A stretch of DNA of 64,000 nucleotides from contig BCIK01000004.1 of the NCBI GenBank assembly GCA_039545295.1, positions 931,389 through 995,388 of the forward strand, written 5' to 3'. The position numbers were made by a program, and so were the translations under genes. Shown piece after piece: positions 46,614 through 59,520 of the stretch. Positions within the stretch are counted from its first letter, which is position 1. Each line of letters starts with the position of its first letter. Source of the stretch: Udeniomyces pyricola (taxonomy: Eukaryota; Basidiomycota; Tremellomycetes; Cystofilobasidiales; Mrakiaceae). Below the pieces are notes generated by a model. It was not told the origin of the DNA. It saw only the letters and a program-made list of their open reading frames with translations, and ran no database searches.

Positions 46614-49600
46614 ATGAACTACATGTTTGATAGACCTCAACCGAACACCGACGAAGCCAACGGTCATCACTTGATGGGAAGGCTGCCTTCGGGTGGGGTC
46701 AATGTGGAGACAACAGACCATCACCAAACGTCCACGTCCGCAGAGGGCGAGAGCTACCGTGATGAGGACGAGTACGACCCATCTAAGCCGTTCGTGGCTC
46801 CGTTCGGGACTGGGGGCAGTGCTACGACTCAACCTCCTCCCCCTAGCAACCCTCCCTCCGCCAGCAACTTGGGGCCTCGAACAGCATTCTTCCCGCCCCC
46901 ACCGCCGACCTTGCCCGGAAAATTCGGTAACCTTTCTCCCTTCGTTGGCCGACCCCCACCGCCTGTCAACTTCCCCAACTTTAAGCCAACCCTCCCTACC
47001 GGTCTTTCACCCCAACCGCCGTCGGGAGCTGGCTCGCCTTTTCCCTTCCCTGGCCCTCCTGGCGGTCCCCCTCCGCCGCCTCCAACGTTGCCTGTCTCGA
47101 TTCCTCATCCGACGCTCAACGTTGCGCCCGCTATGCCTTCTCCCACCCCTTTCCCGGCCACCTCTGCTCCACACACTAACCTTCCTGGACCCGAATTCCA
47201 GCCGGTTCCAAGTCCGGCCAGCGCCTACGGTCAGCAACATGCGGGAGGATCCCTTCGTTCGAACCGCCAGCGAACCGGGCGCCAAGCCTCCAAACACAAG
47301 GACGCCTACTCGGCCAACATCCAGGAGAACCTACGTTCGGCGCTCTACCAAGACGAGAAGTACACGCTTCACGAACCGGTCTGGAAGATTGTTGCTGGCC
47401 AGATGACCCGGGTCCACTACATCGAGACCTCACCTACCGAGCTTCCCATCACCAAGTTCATTGCGACGAAGAAGAATGATGCCGTTGCTATGCACAAGCG
47501 ACTGCTCGAAAAGCCGGGCGCCGCAATTTACTACTCGGACGGCAGCTTCAAGAGCGGTTGGGCTTGGGCAGCTGCGGTCGAATGGATCCGCGCTAGATCC
47601 GGAGAAGGAGAGGATCGCGTCGGCAAGCGACTTCGGGAGGAGCTCGGGATGTGTGACCCGACGGACGCTGAGATGGGCGGCATGCGAAAGGCATTGGAAG
47701 CGTTTGCGAGTGTCGGCAAGCTTAAGGAACAGGAGCTCATCATCTTCTCAGACTCTCAGGCGGCTATCACGCTTATGTACGTGCTGAGCTTAAGGTGAAT
47801 GCTTTAGAGTTTCACTGGCTGACATATTTCCTGTACGCGATGTCGTTAATTTGGCTACCCTCTAGCGACTCGGGCATCCGCTATCAATCTCAGCTCTTTA
47901 TCTCCACGCTTGAACGCACCCTCACGCTCTATCCCAACGTCAAAGTCACCATCATCTGGATCCCTGGACATGTCGGCATTGTTGGCAATGAGCTCGCCGA
48001 TCGGACCGCGGTTGCAGGCTCGACGACGACATTCCTTGCGAGGCAGGCGGGTAGGCTGCCCAGCGTTCCTAATCAGGAGGGAGACATGCCTGTCGTTCTT
48101 GCCAGGAAAAAGCCAGAGGGAGGAGCGCAGCGGGGCGATCTCTTGACTAGAGGGGTCGAGGCCGTGGGGGCAGAGCCGCAGCTTGCACCGCCTACCGACG
48201 ATGTCTTGGTTGCACCAGCTGGATCATTGCTCGTTGCGAAGTAAGCATTCAGACCTTGCAGCCTTGAACGCTCGCAAAACTTGTGGACCGTATGACTGAT
48301 CGGAGTCGTCTTTCGCTCCTGCCTTCTACTTCGTTTCCGTTGTCGCAGGTTTCCAGAGGCCGCCACCGCAGACGATCTCGAAGTTTTATTCGGCCAGTTT
48401 GGACCTATGTGAGTGTTCGGTTGTTGTCCGAAGGATTGTCAGGTCCCTGCACGTCTAACTCATTTTTTTCTCTCCCAATCCTACCTAACCCTCCACCAAT
48501 CCCCACCCCACCTGTCCCCCTCTTCTTCTGCTTACCCCTATCTCACTCAGCACCTCCATCGACATATTCACCATTCCTTCTGTGGACGAGCGCTTCGCTA
48601 TCGTCTCGTCTTCTCAACCAACTCTGGCTGACGAGGCCATCGAATGGCTCGACGACAAGCCCGTCACATTCCCCTCACGATACGCCGAGAGTCGAGATTG
48701 CGAGGTTTGGAAGGGATGGCAGGGATCGCTTCTTATTGCCCGCAACGAGGTCGGGCGGCTCATCCCACCGCGACTAGCAGAGCGATTCCCAGGGTTGCCA
48801 GTGTGGGCCCGTTTGAGAGAAGGAGAGTACACTCCGCTCGACGAGCAGCCGTCGGACCCCCATGTGGGGTCAAGAAGTCCGCCCGAGTTTGATGGACGCC
48901 GCCCGGATGACGTGTCCCATGCAGGTTTCAAGCGCAAGGCCTCGTTTGATGTCAACAATCACCCATCCCATCCTCCCAAGCTGGCCTATCAAGGCTCAGG
49001 CCCTCCATCAGACGCAGGCAACATGGATTTGACGCCGTCGGAAAGGTTCCTTCTCAATCATGAGCAGTTCCCCAAGGGTCCCGGCAACCGAGCTCGCGTT
49101 CGAGGCACGAGTCCTGGTCGCGGGAACAGCAACCGAGCTCCGCCGTACCCACCACCCGGCAAGAGCGGCCGTCCACCTCTTCCTCCGCAGGGCAACGTGT
49201 TTGCCCTTCCGCCGCCCAAACCGGCGGTGGAACTACCTTTGCCCTCTACATCCGCACACCCTCCGCCTTCAGTCGCACCTACCGACCCATCAGTTCCTAT
49301 GTTGAACGACCCTATCCCTACTTCGATCGCCGAAATGGCCCGCCTTATCGTGGAGCTCAAGGCGACGGCAACCCTGCTCGATGCCCAACACTCGCGTCTT
49401 ACCATTGTCGCTCGCGATCCAGCCGATTGGTCGCTTGCTATCGCGTCTCTTGCCAAAAGCATCGTCGCAGAGCAGGAAACTCTCGAGGAGATCAGGCGAG
49501 GCCGCGCCAAGGCCGAAGATGGTGTGCACGAATGGGAGGGCGTGTTACAACGAAACGATGTGGGAATCGAGGAACGACGAGGATTTGTGTTGGATGTGTT

Positions 49601-51369
49601 GGACATGCTGGATGCTGGCGTACTGGATCAACGACCGGTGAGTGAACAGAATATCTAATCCTTTGTTAAAATGCTTGTCTCGGTCTAACTCACGCACACC
49701 TTTTCGTCTTTGGGCCTTGCTTTGTTCCTTAGCTCATCATCAACCTTCGCAAGCAAATCATCATCAAGACGAGCTCGCTCAAGAAACGGATGCAGACCCT
49801 ACCTCCTACGACAGCCTCGGTCGTCCAATCGTTTGAGGATATTCTCACTACCATTCACCACGCTCTCGAGGTACATCTTGTTTACCGCTTCTCTCACTTT
49901 CTTTCTCTCTTGTTTCATCTCTGTGGAGGTCCCAATTGGACCGGTCTCGATCTCTAGATCTAATAACCTTGCCTCTTGGTGCTTTTTCTCATTCGTTACA
50001 GGAACAACGCTCAGCCCTCGATGAAGCTGATCGTCGCTCCTCCGTGCTTGCCGGTCTCGTGGCTGTCCGAAAAGAATCCCGCGGCATGTGGCGAGACCGC
50101 CTGGAGGAGCTTGACATCGTCGTTCGAAATTTGACCGCGCCCCCAGACCACGCGGACGACTCTTCGACGGTGCTGCGAGGGCCTCGAGCACCTCGCGCTC
50201 ATCGAGCGACTTCTCGAGGCAGCAACCCGAATCATTGGGATCGCTCCCTTGATCGGGATCCTAACGAGCCGGTGTCCCCGACGGCTTCTCATCGCTCACT
50301 CGAGACCAACACCAGCGACTACATCCCGCCTTATATCACCAGGACGAGTAATGGTTCAGCCGTGCCTCCTCCGGTCCCCCACGCGGGTGCGCATGCCCCG
50401 CGCATCCATCCGGACCGCAGGTCGCCTCTTCTCGAACCTTCCGGCCCAAAACAAGACACTTCGCAGGTGATCTCACCTCAGACATCGTCGGCACCTCTCC
50501 TTCGGCCTCCGTCGCTTCAATCTTTCCCACCCCGACCCCAGATCGGACTTACCCCTTATAGCGCTCTGCCTCATGCACCTCCACCCCAACCGACCCTTCC
50601 ATTGACACCCTCGCCTCGAGCTCCTTTGTTTGCTCAATCCCCACTCCCGCAGCCTTCCCCGTCTCAAGCTCCCCTTCCCCCAATCCCTTCTCCTCATGCC
50701 TCTTTCTCCCAAACGCCTCTACCTCACATTCCTCTATCCCAACCTCCTCTATCTTCAGCGTCTCTTCCCCAAGCCCCGTTGCCCCAAACCCCGTTGCCTC
50801 AAGCTTCCCTCCTACCCGCACCTATCCCTCGCCCACCGACCCAACAACCCTCTTCTCTCCCCCAAACACCCGCGACTCTTCCCCCGAATCCCAAGTCAAC
50901 GTCATCATCCATCCCGCCTCCTCAAACGTACCCTCTCCCGGCTACGCCGCTACCAGCATCGTCGTTAGCGTCGTCGTCGGCAACATCGCTGCTTCCTCCA
51001 ACTCCAAACGTGCCTTATCACCCTGCGCCACTCCCGGGATTTCCCCCAACGAACCTGAACCAACCATCACACTTCCCAACCCTCGCTTCGAGCCATCCGT
51101 CCAACTTGCCAAACCCGCCCCAATTTGGGACAGGTAACGGCGGAGGGATTCACAACCATGCGATGTCCCCAGGAAACGCGATGATTCCTTCGATAGGTAT
51201 GGGTTTGCCACTCTCGGTTGGAAATGCGGGGGCTAGTGTAGCTCAAAGTATGCGGGCCGGACAAGAGATGAGAGGGTCGAGTGGTGGAGGCAATGCTAGT
51301 GGTGGTGGAGGGGGTATCGCAAGCAGTATGCGAGGCGACCCTCAGCTTAATGGAAGTGTGGGAAAGTAA
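46614..51369 (+). CDS. RNase H domain - RRM-like - proline-rich fusion protein (1396 aa)
   Basis: Six exons in phase: 46614-47776, 47866-48240, 48349-48408, 48551-49637, 49733-49870, 50002-51369. Residues 60-225 are Pro/Gly-rich (PPPPSNPPS, PPPPPTLP). An RNase HI fold follows (about 300-440): YYSDGS (Asp309), DAEMGG (Glu353), FSDSQAAI (Asp380), IPGHVGI (His423) and NELADRTA (Asp433). All four metal-binding acids and the loop His are present. The pattern is that of RNase H domains of non-LTR retrotransposons rather than of cellular RNase H1. Residues about 507-565 (LLVAKFP, ADDLEVLFGQFGPI, RFAIVSS, ADEAIEWLDD) resemble an RRM. Then come a disordered stretch, a helical part (about 770-985, LIVELKATATLLDAQ, RLEELDIVVRNL), PLPQTPLPQ-type repeats (50630-50830) and a Gly/Ser tail. 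I infer a domesticated RNA-acting host protein; I know no described family with this order. Confidence 0.82.
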
Positions 51370-52246
51370 AACTACGTCCTTCTTTCGTAGTTCTTCCCAT
51401 TTTGCCCTGATCCTCTTCAATCGTTGTCTCTTTGCTTAACTTTATATGCCTATCCCTTCACACTTTTACACACACACACACATATATATATATATGTATA
51501 TATACAGTCTACGCCACTCTATTTTTTCCTGCCTTTGTATCGCTCTCTTCCCTCTCCCCTGTTTCTGGTATCAACCCAAGTCTCCGGGAACGAACTTCAA
51601 CGTCGTTCACGAAGCCTTCGCGCTGGATCCTTCACGGATCCATTGGCGTATCGTACCAGATGCGAGCGCCATTGGATCCTCTGGTCGAGCGTTCGTGCGA
51701 TCAGATTGACTCGGTGTGATGATCACGCAGGGTCGACACCCTTCCTCTGACCCTTTTTCTTTCTGTCTTGGCTTCGTCTTCCTTTTTTCGTGCTCATCAT
51801 ATCGGTCATGTCATTTCGTCTGTTTCGAGTTCGCTCCTCGGTCAACATTTCTCTCTCTCTAGTATAAACCCCTATTTCACTCCCCCTTATAAGTCACTCT
51901 GAAAACTCCCTCCTACCTATCTATCATCCCCCACACAAATCCACCTGCATGTATATATATATATATATATAATCTCTTGCGTCGATCGCATCAAAGATAC
52001 TTATATCGGGATCCAATGGCCTAGTGATTGCATGGTCGGCTTTCATCATCTAATGGAATGACTAGCAGAAGCGAACGATTGAACCCTTTTTTTTTTTTTT
52101 GAAAGATCCATATGCATATGGGTTATAATATATCCTGTTATATTGTACAAACTAAGCTTCCACCCTTACCGATCCGAACCCCCCGACCCATGAAAAACGA
52201 ATTCATGCATACATAAAAAGAAAAACCATCACCCAGGTTGTTCCCA
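51370..52246. other. Convergent 3' flanks, no gene
   Basis: About 880 bases. A (CA)n/(TA)n run at 51470-51505, (TA)n at 51950-51972 and a T run at 52087-52100 are present; no exon is supportable. Confidence 0.6.
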
Positions 52247-54747
52247 TCATGTCCGATCGAGAAGCGCCATCATGGCTTCGTTGTACTGCTCGCCCAAGAT
52301 GGGCGTCGAATCGATGACGTCGGTCCGCATCGCCGCGAGGTCGGAAGGCGTCAGGTCGAGGTCGCGCGAAGCAAAGTTTTCGGTGAGATATCGGAGGGAT
52401 TTCGTCTGTTTTTTTTTAGGGAGGGAGGACATAGAGATGGATAGGCCGGGGGGTCAAATGAGAGAGAGGGTGTGACAGTTCAACGTTCAAGGTGGGGGGG
52501 GGGGGGGGNGNGNGGGAGAGGTAAATCAGCAAGGAAGTCGGCCATATACGAGACGCATTAAAAAAAGACAAGAAGAAATAACCATAGAAAGCCAGAAGAA
52601 ACAAAGGACATATAAGGAGAGAGAAAAAAAAGGAGAGAAAGGTAGAAGAAGACTGACTCCAGGGATAGGCAGAATGAGGTCGTCACCGTGGACGAGGCTA
52701 TCCCAAGCGAGGACGAATTGACTGGGCGTACACCCTTTCTTCGCGGCGAGCTTCTCAATCTCTGATTTCGGGGAAAAGGGCAAGTCGGTTTCCAGGGTTG
52801 GGAAGAAGGATAGATGGATGGATGGGCGAATCGATGGGAAAAGAGAGAAGAAGAATAACGCAGAAAAGAGATTAGTACGTTTCAAACGCGAAATTCTGCT
52901 TTTATTAATTGAGCCTGAGTTAATCTTTCCTCCCATCCCCCCCCCCCTCCCCCCCGACGACCAATCGTGTCATTTCATGTCTTTACTCACTCTTGACCAT
53001 CTCAAAGTTCGCGTCCCAAAGATCCTTAGTCAACCTTGGAAAGATCCCGTTGCCCCTCGCGTCGCCCTCGGTTTGGGTGTCCTGCCACGACCGGAAGCGG
53101 CCCGTGAGGAAGCCCTTACCGAGCGGGGAGTAGGCAAAGATCTTGGTGCCTAACTCGCGACAGGCCGTTAGGACCCCACTCGTCTGAGGATAGAAACCAG
53201 AAGTGAAGTCGATTTCGGGGGCACCGGTAGAAGAGAGAGAGAGAGAGAAAAAAAAACGAAGGGGGGGGGGGGGGGTTAAATGTGTGAATCGAGATGAACC
53301 ATCACCGAAGGGAGTCAGTAGAAGTTCATTTCCATAGACCGAAGGACTTGAACTTTAGTTTTTCTTTTCTTGTGTAGATCTTGCTTGCGATGACGTCTTA
53401 CCTCGATGGTGGCAGTCTCGAAAGGACTAAACTCCATCTCGACCACATCGATCTTGCAAACCTTGGAGGCTCGACGAAGAGTATTGGCGGACATCTAGTC
53501 TCCCGAAAAAAAAAACAATGGTCAAAAATTGATCAGATGGATACACTCAATCATACAAGTCTTCTTCCTTCCGATAAGATTGTTCACTCTCCCTTTCCCT
53601 TCCCTCGCCATCATTCCAAGACACCCCCCCCCCCCTCCAGTTCATGTGACGATCCGATGTACTTACAGCTGACAACCCAATGAACTTGCATTTGCCTTCC
53701 TCCTTGGCTTTTTGCATGGCCGCGACGCTCTCCTCGATGGGCGTGTTGGGATCGATGCGATGGAGGATCCAAACGTCCGGTGCCGAACCCAAGTTGGCGA
53801 TCGATTGATCAATGCAGTGCGATGCGAACGAAGAGGAACCTAAGTCAAAGATCATGGAACAGAATACAAAGAAGGGAAAGGAACCGAAGAGAGGATGGAG
53901 GAAAGGAACATTGTCGGTTGATAAGCTTAATGTCCTAGCTTGGAGGAATAATACCACCATTACCTCCATCTTACTGCCCCCCCCCCTTTCTTTCCCCTTT
54001 GCGATACGCACCGTCCACAACAGTGCCCCCTCCTTCTTCCTTCCTCAACCCCCACTTCGTAGTCAAAAACACCTTGGATCGGTTCTCGCCCTCGCGTAAG
54101 ACAGACCCAAGGAGTTTCTCGTTGTGCTGGGCTTCGCCGTAAATGGTGGCCGTGTTCCAGGTCGTGCATCCCTGCCCATTCGATTCCAAGAAAGGGAGGA
54201 AGAAAGGTAAGCGAGGTGAAAGCGTGTGGTTGATATCTTAATCGAAGGTCTTTTTTTTGTTTTTGGGGGGGGAGGGGAGGGGGGTCGACGTAGTACGTAC
54301 CATCTTGATGCTATCTCGGAGCAATTGCTTACTCTCTTCATCGTTCGCTACTCCGTAACTCTGCGATAGCCCCCTATCTCGGGGACCAATCGAATAGCAT
54401 ACATGTGTGCGTGAACGGATGAGTGGATGGAAGATCAAACCAGATCGAGCAAAAGAGAATAAAACGGATCGTGAGATCCGTTATCAACCGTCGTTTAGGT
54501 TGAGGAATCGGATGAGTTGAATGGGAAGAACGCGAAGAGAGTGTAGATCATGTCAGCATCCGAATCGAACAGGATTCCAGCTTCCACTTCACATACCACC
54601 ATGAGGCGTAGAAGGTTGTTCGCATCGCGATGGATCGAGATCTGAATCGATTGATTCAGAAGAAGAATCGGAACGAAGGACGTACATCGCACCGAACCCG
54701 GGGGTCGTCGCTTTGAAGCCGTCAAAGTCGATAGTATGGTGTGGCAT
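52247..54747 (-). CDS. Aldo-keto reductase (pyridoxal reductase/YakC-like)
   Basis: Eight exons in phase: 54747-54686, 54373-54301, 54171-54012, 53839-53667, 53494-53402, 53183-52991, 52761-52658, 52405-52247 (338 aa). The TIM-barrel markers are GFGAMGLSQSYG, NTATIYGEAQHNEKLLG, FLTTKWG (Lys84), WILHRIDPNTPIEES (His124), KFIGLSAMSANTL, EMEFSPFE, FAYSPLGKGFLTGR and LILPIPGTKSLRYLTEN for NADP binding. In the catalytic tetrad Tyr56, Lys84 and His124 are present, but the usual Asp is Asn51, as in pyridoxal-reductase-like members. The cytosolic enzyme should reduce an aldehyde such as pyridoxal with NADPH; the substrate is inferred. The acceptor of exon 2 is set at 54374 because it restores the GLSQSYG motif. 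Confidence 0.9.
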
Positions 54748-55510
54748 CTTGGGAGGAAGAACGGGAGGATTGGATCGATCGATCGTGAACGGGTTGGGTT
54801 AGGAAGGTTGGATTGGGAGGGGTGAGGATGAAGATGGATCGTTGGAACAAACCTCGTTGGTACGTATTTATCAAGGTCCAGCACAAGGAGTGGAGGCGGG
54901 TGGAGGTGTGCTTCTCGTCTGGCCGGCATCGGGCTCGGCGCTGACCGGCTCGGTCCGGGCTCCGCTGGATATCGAATATCAGTATAATGTATATCTTCGA
55001 CCCTGTGTAGCATGTACTAGTATGTGACTTGTTTGATATCTGTGGGCACATTGACCGAGCTGGCTGACTCAGGTTGTCTTGATACTGCTGACTGACAACT
55101 CTAACTACTCTTCAAACAATTCTATTAGCTCGCGGTCGCGGGTCAACGTTCAACGTTCAACTCCGGCGAACTGTCGAGATGATCTCATCATCATGCATGC
55201 ATCATGATGAATATGGATTATCATCACTTCCTCTATCTTCCTTCTCAAGCGAGTACTATATACTGATCTACTACATTCTCATTAACACCTCGGTGACTAA
55301 GCAAACCTCCACCCACGTAAGTATGACGTACTTTACTCCTCCTGTTGCGGTATATGTCATTTATTTGACCAGCTACGTCGTACGTAGTACGTACCAAGCT
55401 GATCCCTTATCTACTTCAACTTACGTATACCTCCACTTCAGCCCGAGGGTCCTCAACTCTAAAAAAAAAAATGTACCTCCCCCCCTCTCCCTCCTCCACC
55501 CGTTCTTGCT
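54748..55510. other. AKR promoter and TRS65 3' flank
   Basis: About 760 bases without a supportable coding exon. It contains TGCATGCATCATGATGA near 55193 and ACG/TAC-rich DNA at 55320-55395. Confidence 0.55.
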
Positions 55511-58500
55511 TCAAACAACGTCAACCCAGGCGACACTCTTCAAACACACCCTAAACTCCTCTCCGACACCGATGAATTCCAATGCTTCGACCCCTTGAAC
55601 GCCCGCCTGAAGCGCGAGGAACCGCATGCGAACGGCCTGACCCGTCCGGGGTAAAAGCGGACCGACGCGGATGTGGTTCTCGAGCGGGATCAGAGGAGAC
55701 GTCGTCGAGAGGTGAGTGAGGAGATGGGAACGTAGACCTGCAAAGGAAGAGAAAGCAAAGGAAGAAAGAGAAAAGGAAGGAGAGATAGGTAGGTGTTTTG
55801 GGGAAAGAAGGGAGAACGATACGGAAGAAGGGAGGGGGGGGGGGAGGAGGACACGACATTCGCCATGGGAACGATGGGAAGATAGACAGATGAGATCCCC
55901 ATGGAGCACACCAAACATGGATAAAAAGAAGATGAAAGACGTCAGATCGACAGCGCAGGAGAAAAAAAAAGAGAGACTTAGCAGAAGCACCAAAGGGATT
56001 TGATGATGAGCCCACCCCCCACTCCCTTGAGATCCTTCCTGTGAAATCAACAACACAGAAAAGAAAAGAAAAAAGAAGGGGGCCAACGTACGTTCTTGAT
56101 CACCTCTCCCCCCCATATTCCCCTTTGGTCCTTGCTGATCCCTCCTCGTTCCAAACTCAAACGGACCTTCCCCATCGCCCCCTTTGAATCCCTGCCTCCC
56201 CCCTTCCTCAACCCTCTCCTCACCCATCCTCCCACCGCTACCACCAGTGCTACCTCTTCGTCGCCTGCGTTTCTCAGGGACCCCGACAGTGAAGCGTCGA
56301 ACGCGGTCGCTCTGGTTGAACACGAACACTTCGAGGGAGAACGAATCAAGACGCTTCACTTCTGGATGGGGTTGATAAAGTGAAGAAGAAGCCGTCGTTC
56401 CCTTGACAGGTGTGCTCAGTACTTGAGAAGGTGACGAAGAAGAGTTCGAAGGAAGAGGAGGAGGAGGCGGCGGAGGAGAGGGAGAAAGAGAAGGAATGAC
56501 AGAGACGGAAACGAGGATCCCTTCCGACTCGAACCGATGGAACCCAGAAGGATGGGAATCCAAACTATACCCCAACGAAGACTGATGTTGTTGCTGCTGC
56601 TGCTGGTTTAGCAAAGGTGGTAACGAAGCGGGTCTTGACAAGCCATCCATGATCACTCCCTTCCATCCATTTGGATTCGTCTGTCCCTGGACCGACTTGG
56701 GTCTTCCCATGACCGCTGCCGCCGTCACTGTACCTACTTGCGGCACGGTCGACGTCGAGTTCGCCGACAGATGCTGTGGCATCTTTGGTCGGATGTAAGC
56801 CGTCGTCGAAGGTGTTCGTTGGTGGTGGTTGGTCGGCAAGGTCGAGACGATCACGTTGGAACCGAGTGGTTGCTGCGAAGGCGGAAGAATCGGAGGTCGA
56901 GAGGCGTAAGCTGGGAAGGCCGGCGTCGGAGGAGGAGGAAGGAACGGCGCGTTAGAGCTCGCAGTGGGAAGTTGGGGCAAAGAAAAGGAAGAGGAGGAAG
57001 ACAGGTTGAAACCCTGGCCTGTCGAGGAGGTGAAAGGGACAGAAGACGCCCGAGGATCCGTCACATTGGGTCCTCCAAGCGAGGCCAGACTGGCAATCGA
57101 AAAACGCTTGTTGCCTGCAACGAGCGAATGAGGCCGTGAAGCTGGTCCGCCTCGCGCTGAAGTCGACGATGCCGTGCTTGAGCCCAAAAAGTTGGAAACG
57201 CCCGAGGACGAGATCCCGGCTATGGCAGGGAGCGAGAGTCGCTGATCGGTCGACGATTCGAGATGCGACAGATCGAGGGAGCAACTCCAGCGGGAAACGA
57301 ACGGTTCTGTTGGGTAGTCGATGGACTGGGTAGAGGGATTGAGGGTGAATGGTCGACCGGTCACGATGATCGAGACGGGATGCGTCAGAGGCTGCTGATG
57401 GGGATGGGACAGAGAGTTGGGATTGAACGAGGATGGTCGAGGAGCAGGTGGGTAAGAATTGTGGGGATCCGAAGGATTGGTTACGGCTGAAGGTTGGAAA
57501 TTGCCAGGATGGGCCGAATCAAAAGTAGAGGGTCCCGTAATGATGTAGAGAAGGTTGTGTTGATCGCCAGAGTAAAGAGCGAGAGGGAACATCGGACCTC
57601 CTTCGACTCCCTCGTCCATCTCGTCTTGTTGGAATCGTTCGGCTCGTGCTCCAGCGGATCCCACCTTGACTTCGATGCCCTCGATCTCGAACCCGCCCCC
57701 TTCAGCTAACACCTGAGGACCTCCTGATGCTTCGACTTCGACGCTCATGACAATCTTCTTGGCTTCATCTCCGTCCTCGTCGAGACCATCCTTGGAAGCC
57801 ATCGCCGAGGCAGATGACGAAGAAGACAAGAGTTGGGGGAGAAAGACGGTGCGCATGCGGAGGTTGAGACCCGAGGCAAGAGAAAAAATGGTTCGATACG
57901 ATTTGCGAAGCGTGGGGAGAGAGATGAGATCCTTTGGAGGAACGATTCGAGGGCCCTGATGACCCATCAGGCTGCCTGTCGGAGAGAGTAGCGTAGAGAG
58001 ATCGTCAGAGTCCGAGTCGGTCGGAGATGGGGCAAGGCCGGGCGTAAGGCGAGACGACGGGAACGGGGCATCAACGTCTGGTCATATGATAGGATCCAAA
58101 CAAAGAACAATAAGACGAAGAAAAAAAAAGCAGAAGACAAGAGACGTTAACATGTTGAGATGTTCCGAGGACAGAGCGTGCGTGACAGCAAACGATCGGG
58201 ACTCTTACTCATGTCCTTCAGCAAATCTATGTTTTGCAATGCAAGCTCATCGAGCATCTCTTCTTCCATGGCAATTCGGGTCGATCGTCGGCGCTCGTCT
58301 GGGTCAGGCAGGTCAAACCCGGCAATGATACCTCGGCTGGGTTGATCGCGAAGCGTGATGGAGGCGGTGATGCAGAGGAGAGGGTCGGTGATCCTCGTGC
58401 GAACAAAGGCTACGTTTACCCACCCGCGTTCAAATTTCATGTCAGTTCACTTCAGCAAAGAAGTGATGTACCCTGTCAAGATGGCAGAGGGAATGAAGCA

Positions 58501-59520
58501 CTGACAGACGGGAGCTTCGAGTTCCCAAACAGCAGTCCAACCGCCGCCGTCGTTCTTGACGAGGATGACCTCTTTCATGCCTGATCGGCCGAGCGTATTG
58601 TCGCTCCATGTCGTGCTCCAGACAGGGACGCCCTCGGATCGAGCATATCTCTTATCCTCTTCACCGACCGAAGGCGTTGGCATGGGTGTGGTTGGAACCA
58701 TGCCCATAGGGGAGCTTGGACGAGGCGAAACGCCTACCGAACCGCCGGGTGGAAGGGAGAGATGGGCATGTTGGGGATGATGCTGAGATGGGGAAGAATA
58801 CGAGGGTTGGACGGTCGCAGAGGTGGCACGGGGATGGGAGTTGATTGGAAAGGGAAACGTCGAAGGGGAGTGGACTGTTGGTGATTGCGGCACAGGGGAA
58901 ATGTAAGACGTTTCGAGCGCGACCTGAGTAAGCGGCAAAGTCATTGAGGCGTTTTAAGACGTCCAAGAAGAATGGTAAGTACGGATTGGTTTCTAAGATA
59001 GGGAAAAATGAGGGTGTGTATCGGGTGGATGCCAAGGTTCAAGGACATCGAGACAGACAGAGAAACGACGCGTCCGTGCCGAGTGAGATGCGCAGCAAGC
59101 GGTTCCTCCTTTGACAGTGTCTGCGCCGATGATCAATGCAAAAGATGACAGGTGGCGGATAGTGTGGACTGGCTTTGGTGATCATGTTGGGAGATAGGGA
59201 CTGACTTGTAGATGCGAAATGAAGGAGAGAACCTGGGTCGAAGGTCGAGCGTCCGGTTCATCTGAACGCGCAGGGAGGACGACGGTAAGGTAGAGCTTGA
59301 GCTGTTCATCTGTGGGTAGGACGTGAGTGGGTCGTGAGTATACCAGGGGATGAAGAGATGGATGATGAGTGATGTGAGTGAGGGGCTGGGGTGGGATGAG
59401 GGGGTTCCGTGAAAAGGACAAGGCAGAGAAAGGTTGGATGGAAAGAAAGGGACATGCCGTAAAAGGCGTGATGGCGCGTGGGGGACGCTTGGAGTTGCCT
59501 TGTCCATCGGGTGCGGTCAT
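55511..59520 (-). CDS. TRS65: TRAPP II complex subunit Trs65-like
   Basis: Best model, eight exons: 59520-59454, 59309-59206, 59120-59055, 58923-58506, 58409-58209, 58077-56092, 56038-55991, 55737-55511 (1038 aa, phases close). Features shared with fungal Trs65 are an N-terminal LKLYLTVVLP strand, RVVSLSVALETSYISP, APVSFVRTRITDPLLCITASITL, the NLRMRTVFLPQL segment, LDSFSLEVFVFNQSDRVRRF, and a C-terminal sandwich ending LENHIRVGPLLP, FLALQAGVQGVEALEFIGV. Trs65 supports the Rab11-type (Ypt31/32) exchange activity of TRAPP II at the late Golgi. A Ser/Pro/Gln-rich insert fills residues about 400-640. Weak points are the first intron (59453-59310, in frame either way), the donor GTCTCG at 59054 and the 48-base exon 6. 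The family call is by remembered motif order, so moderately secure. Confidence 0.78.

Noticed and set aside
46693..47406. Alternative frame over the proline-rich start of the RNase H fusion
   Set aside because: Arg/Pro-rich out-of-frame product without motifs; the RNase H frame is the coding one.
46614..51369. RNase H gene as an intact retrotransposon
   Set aside because: No reverse transcriptase or endonuclease motif, no terminal repeats, five introns and an RRM-like extension point to a host gene.
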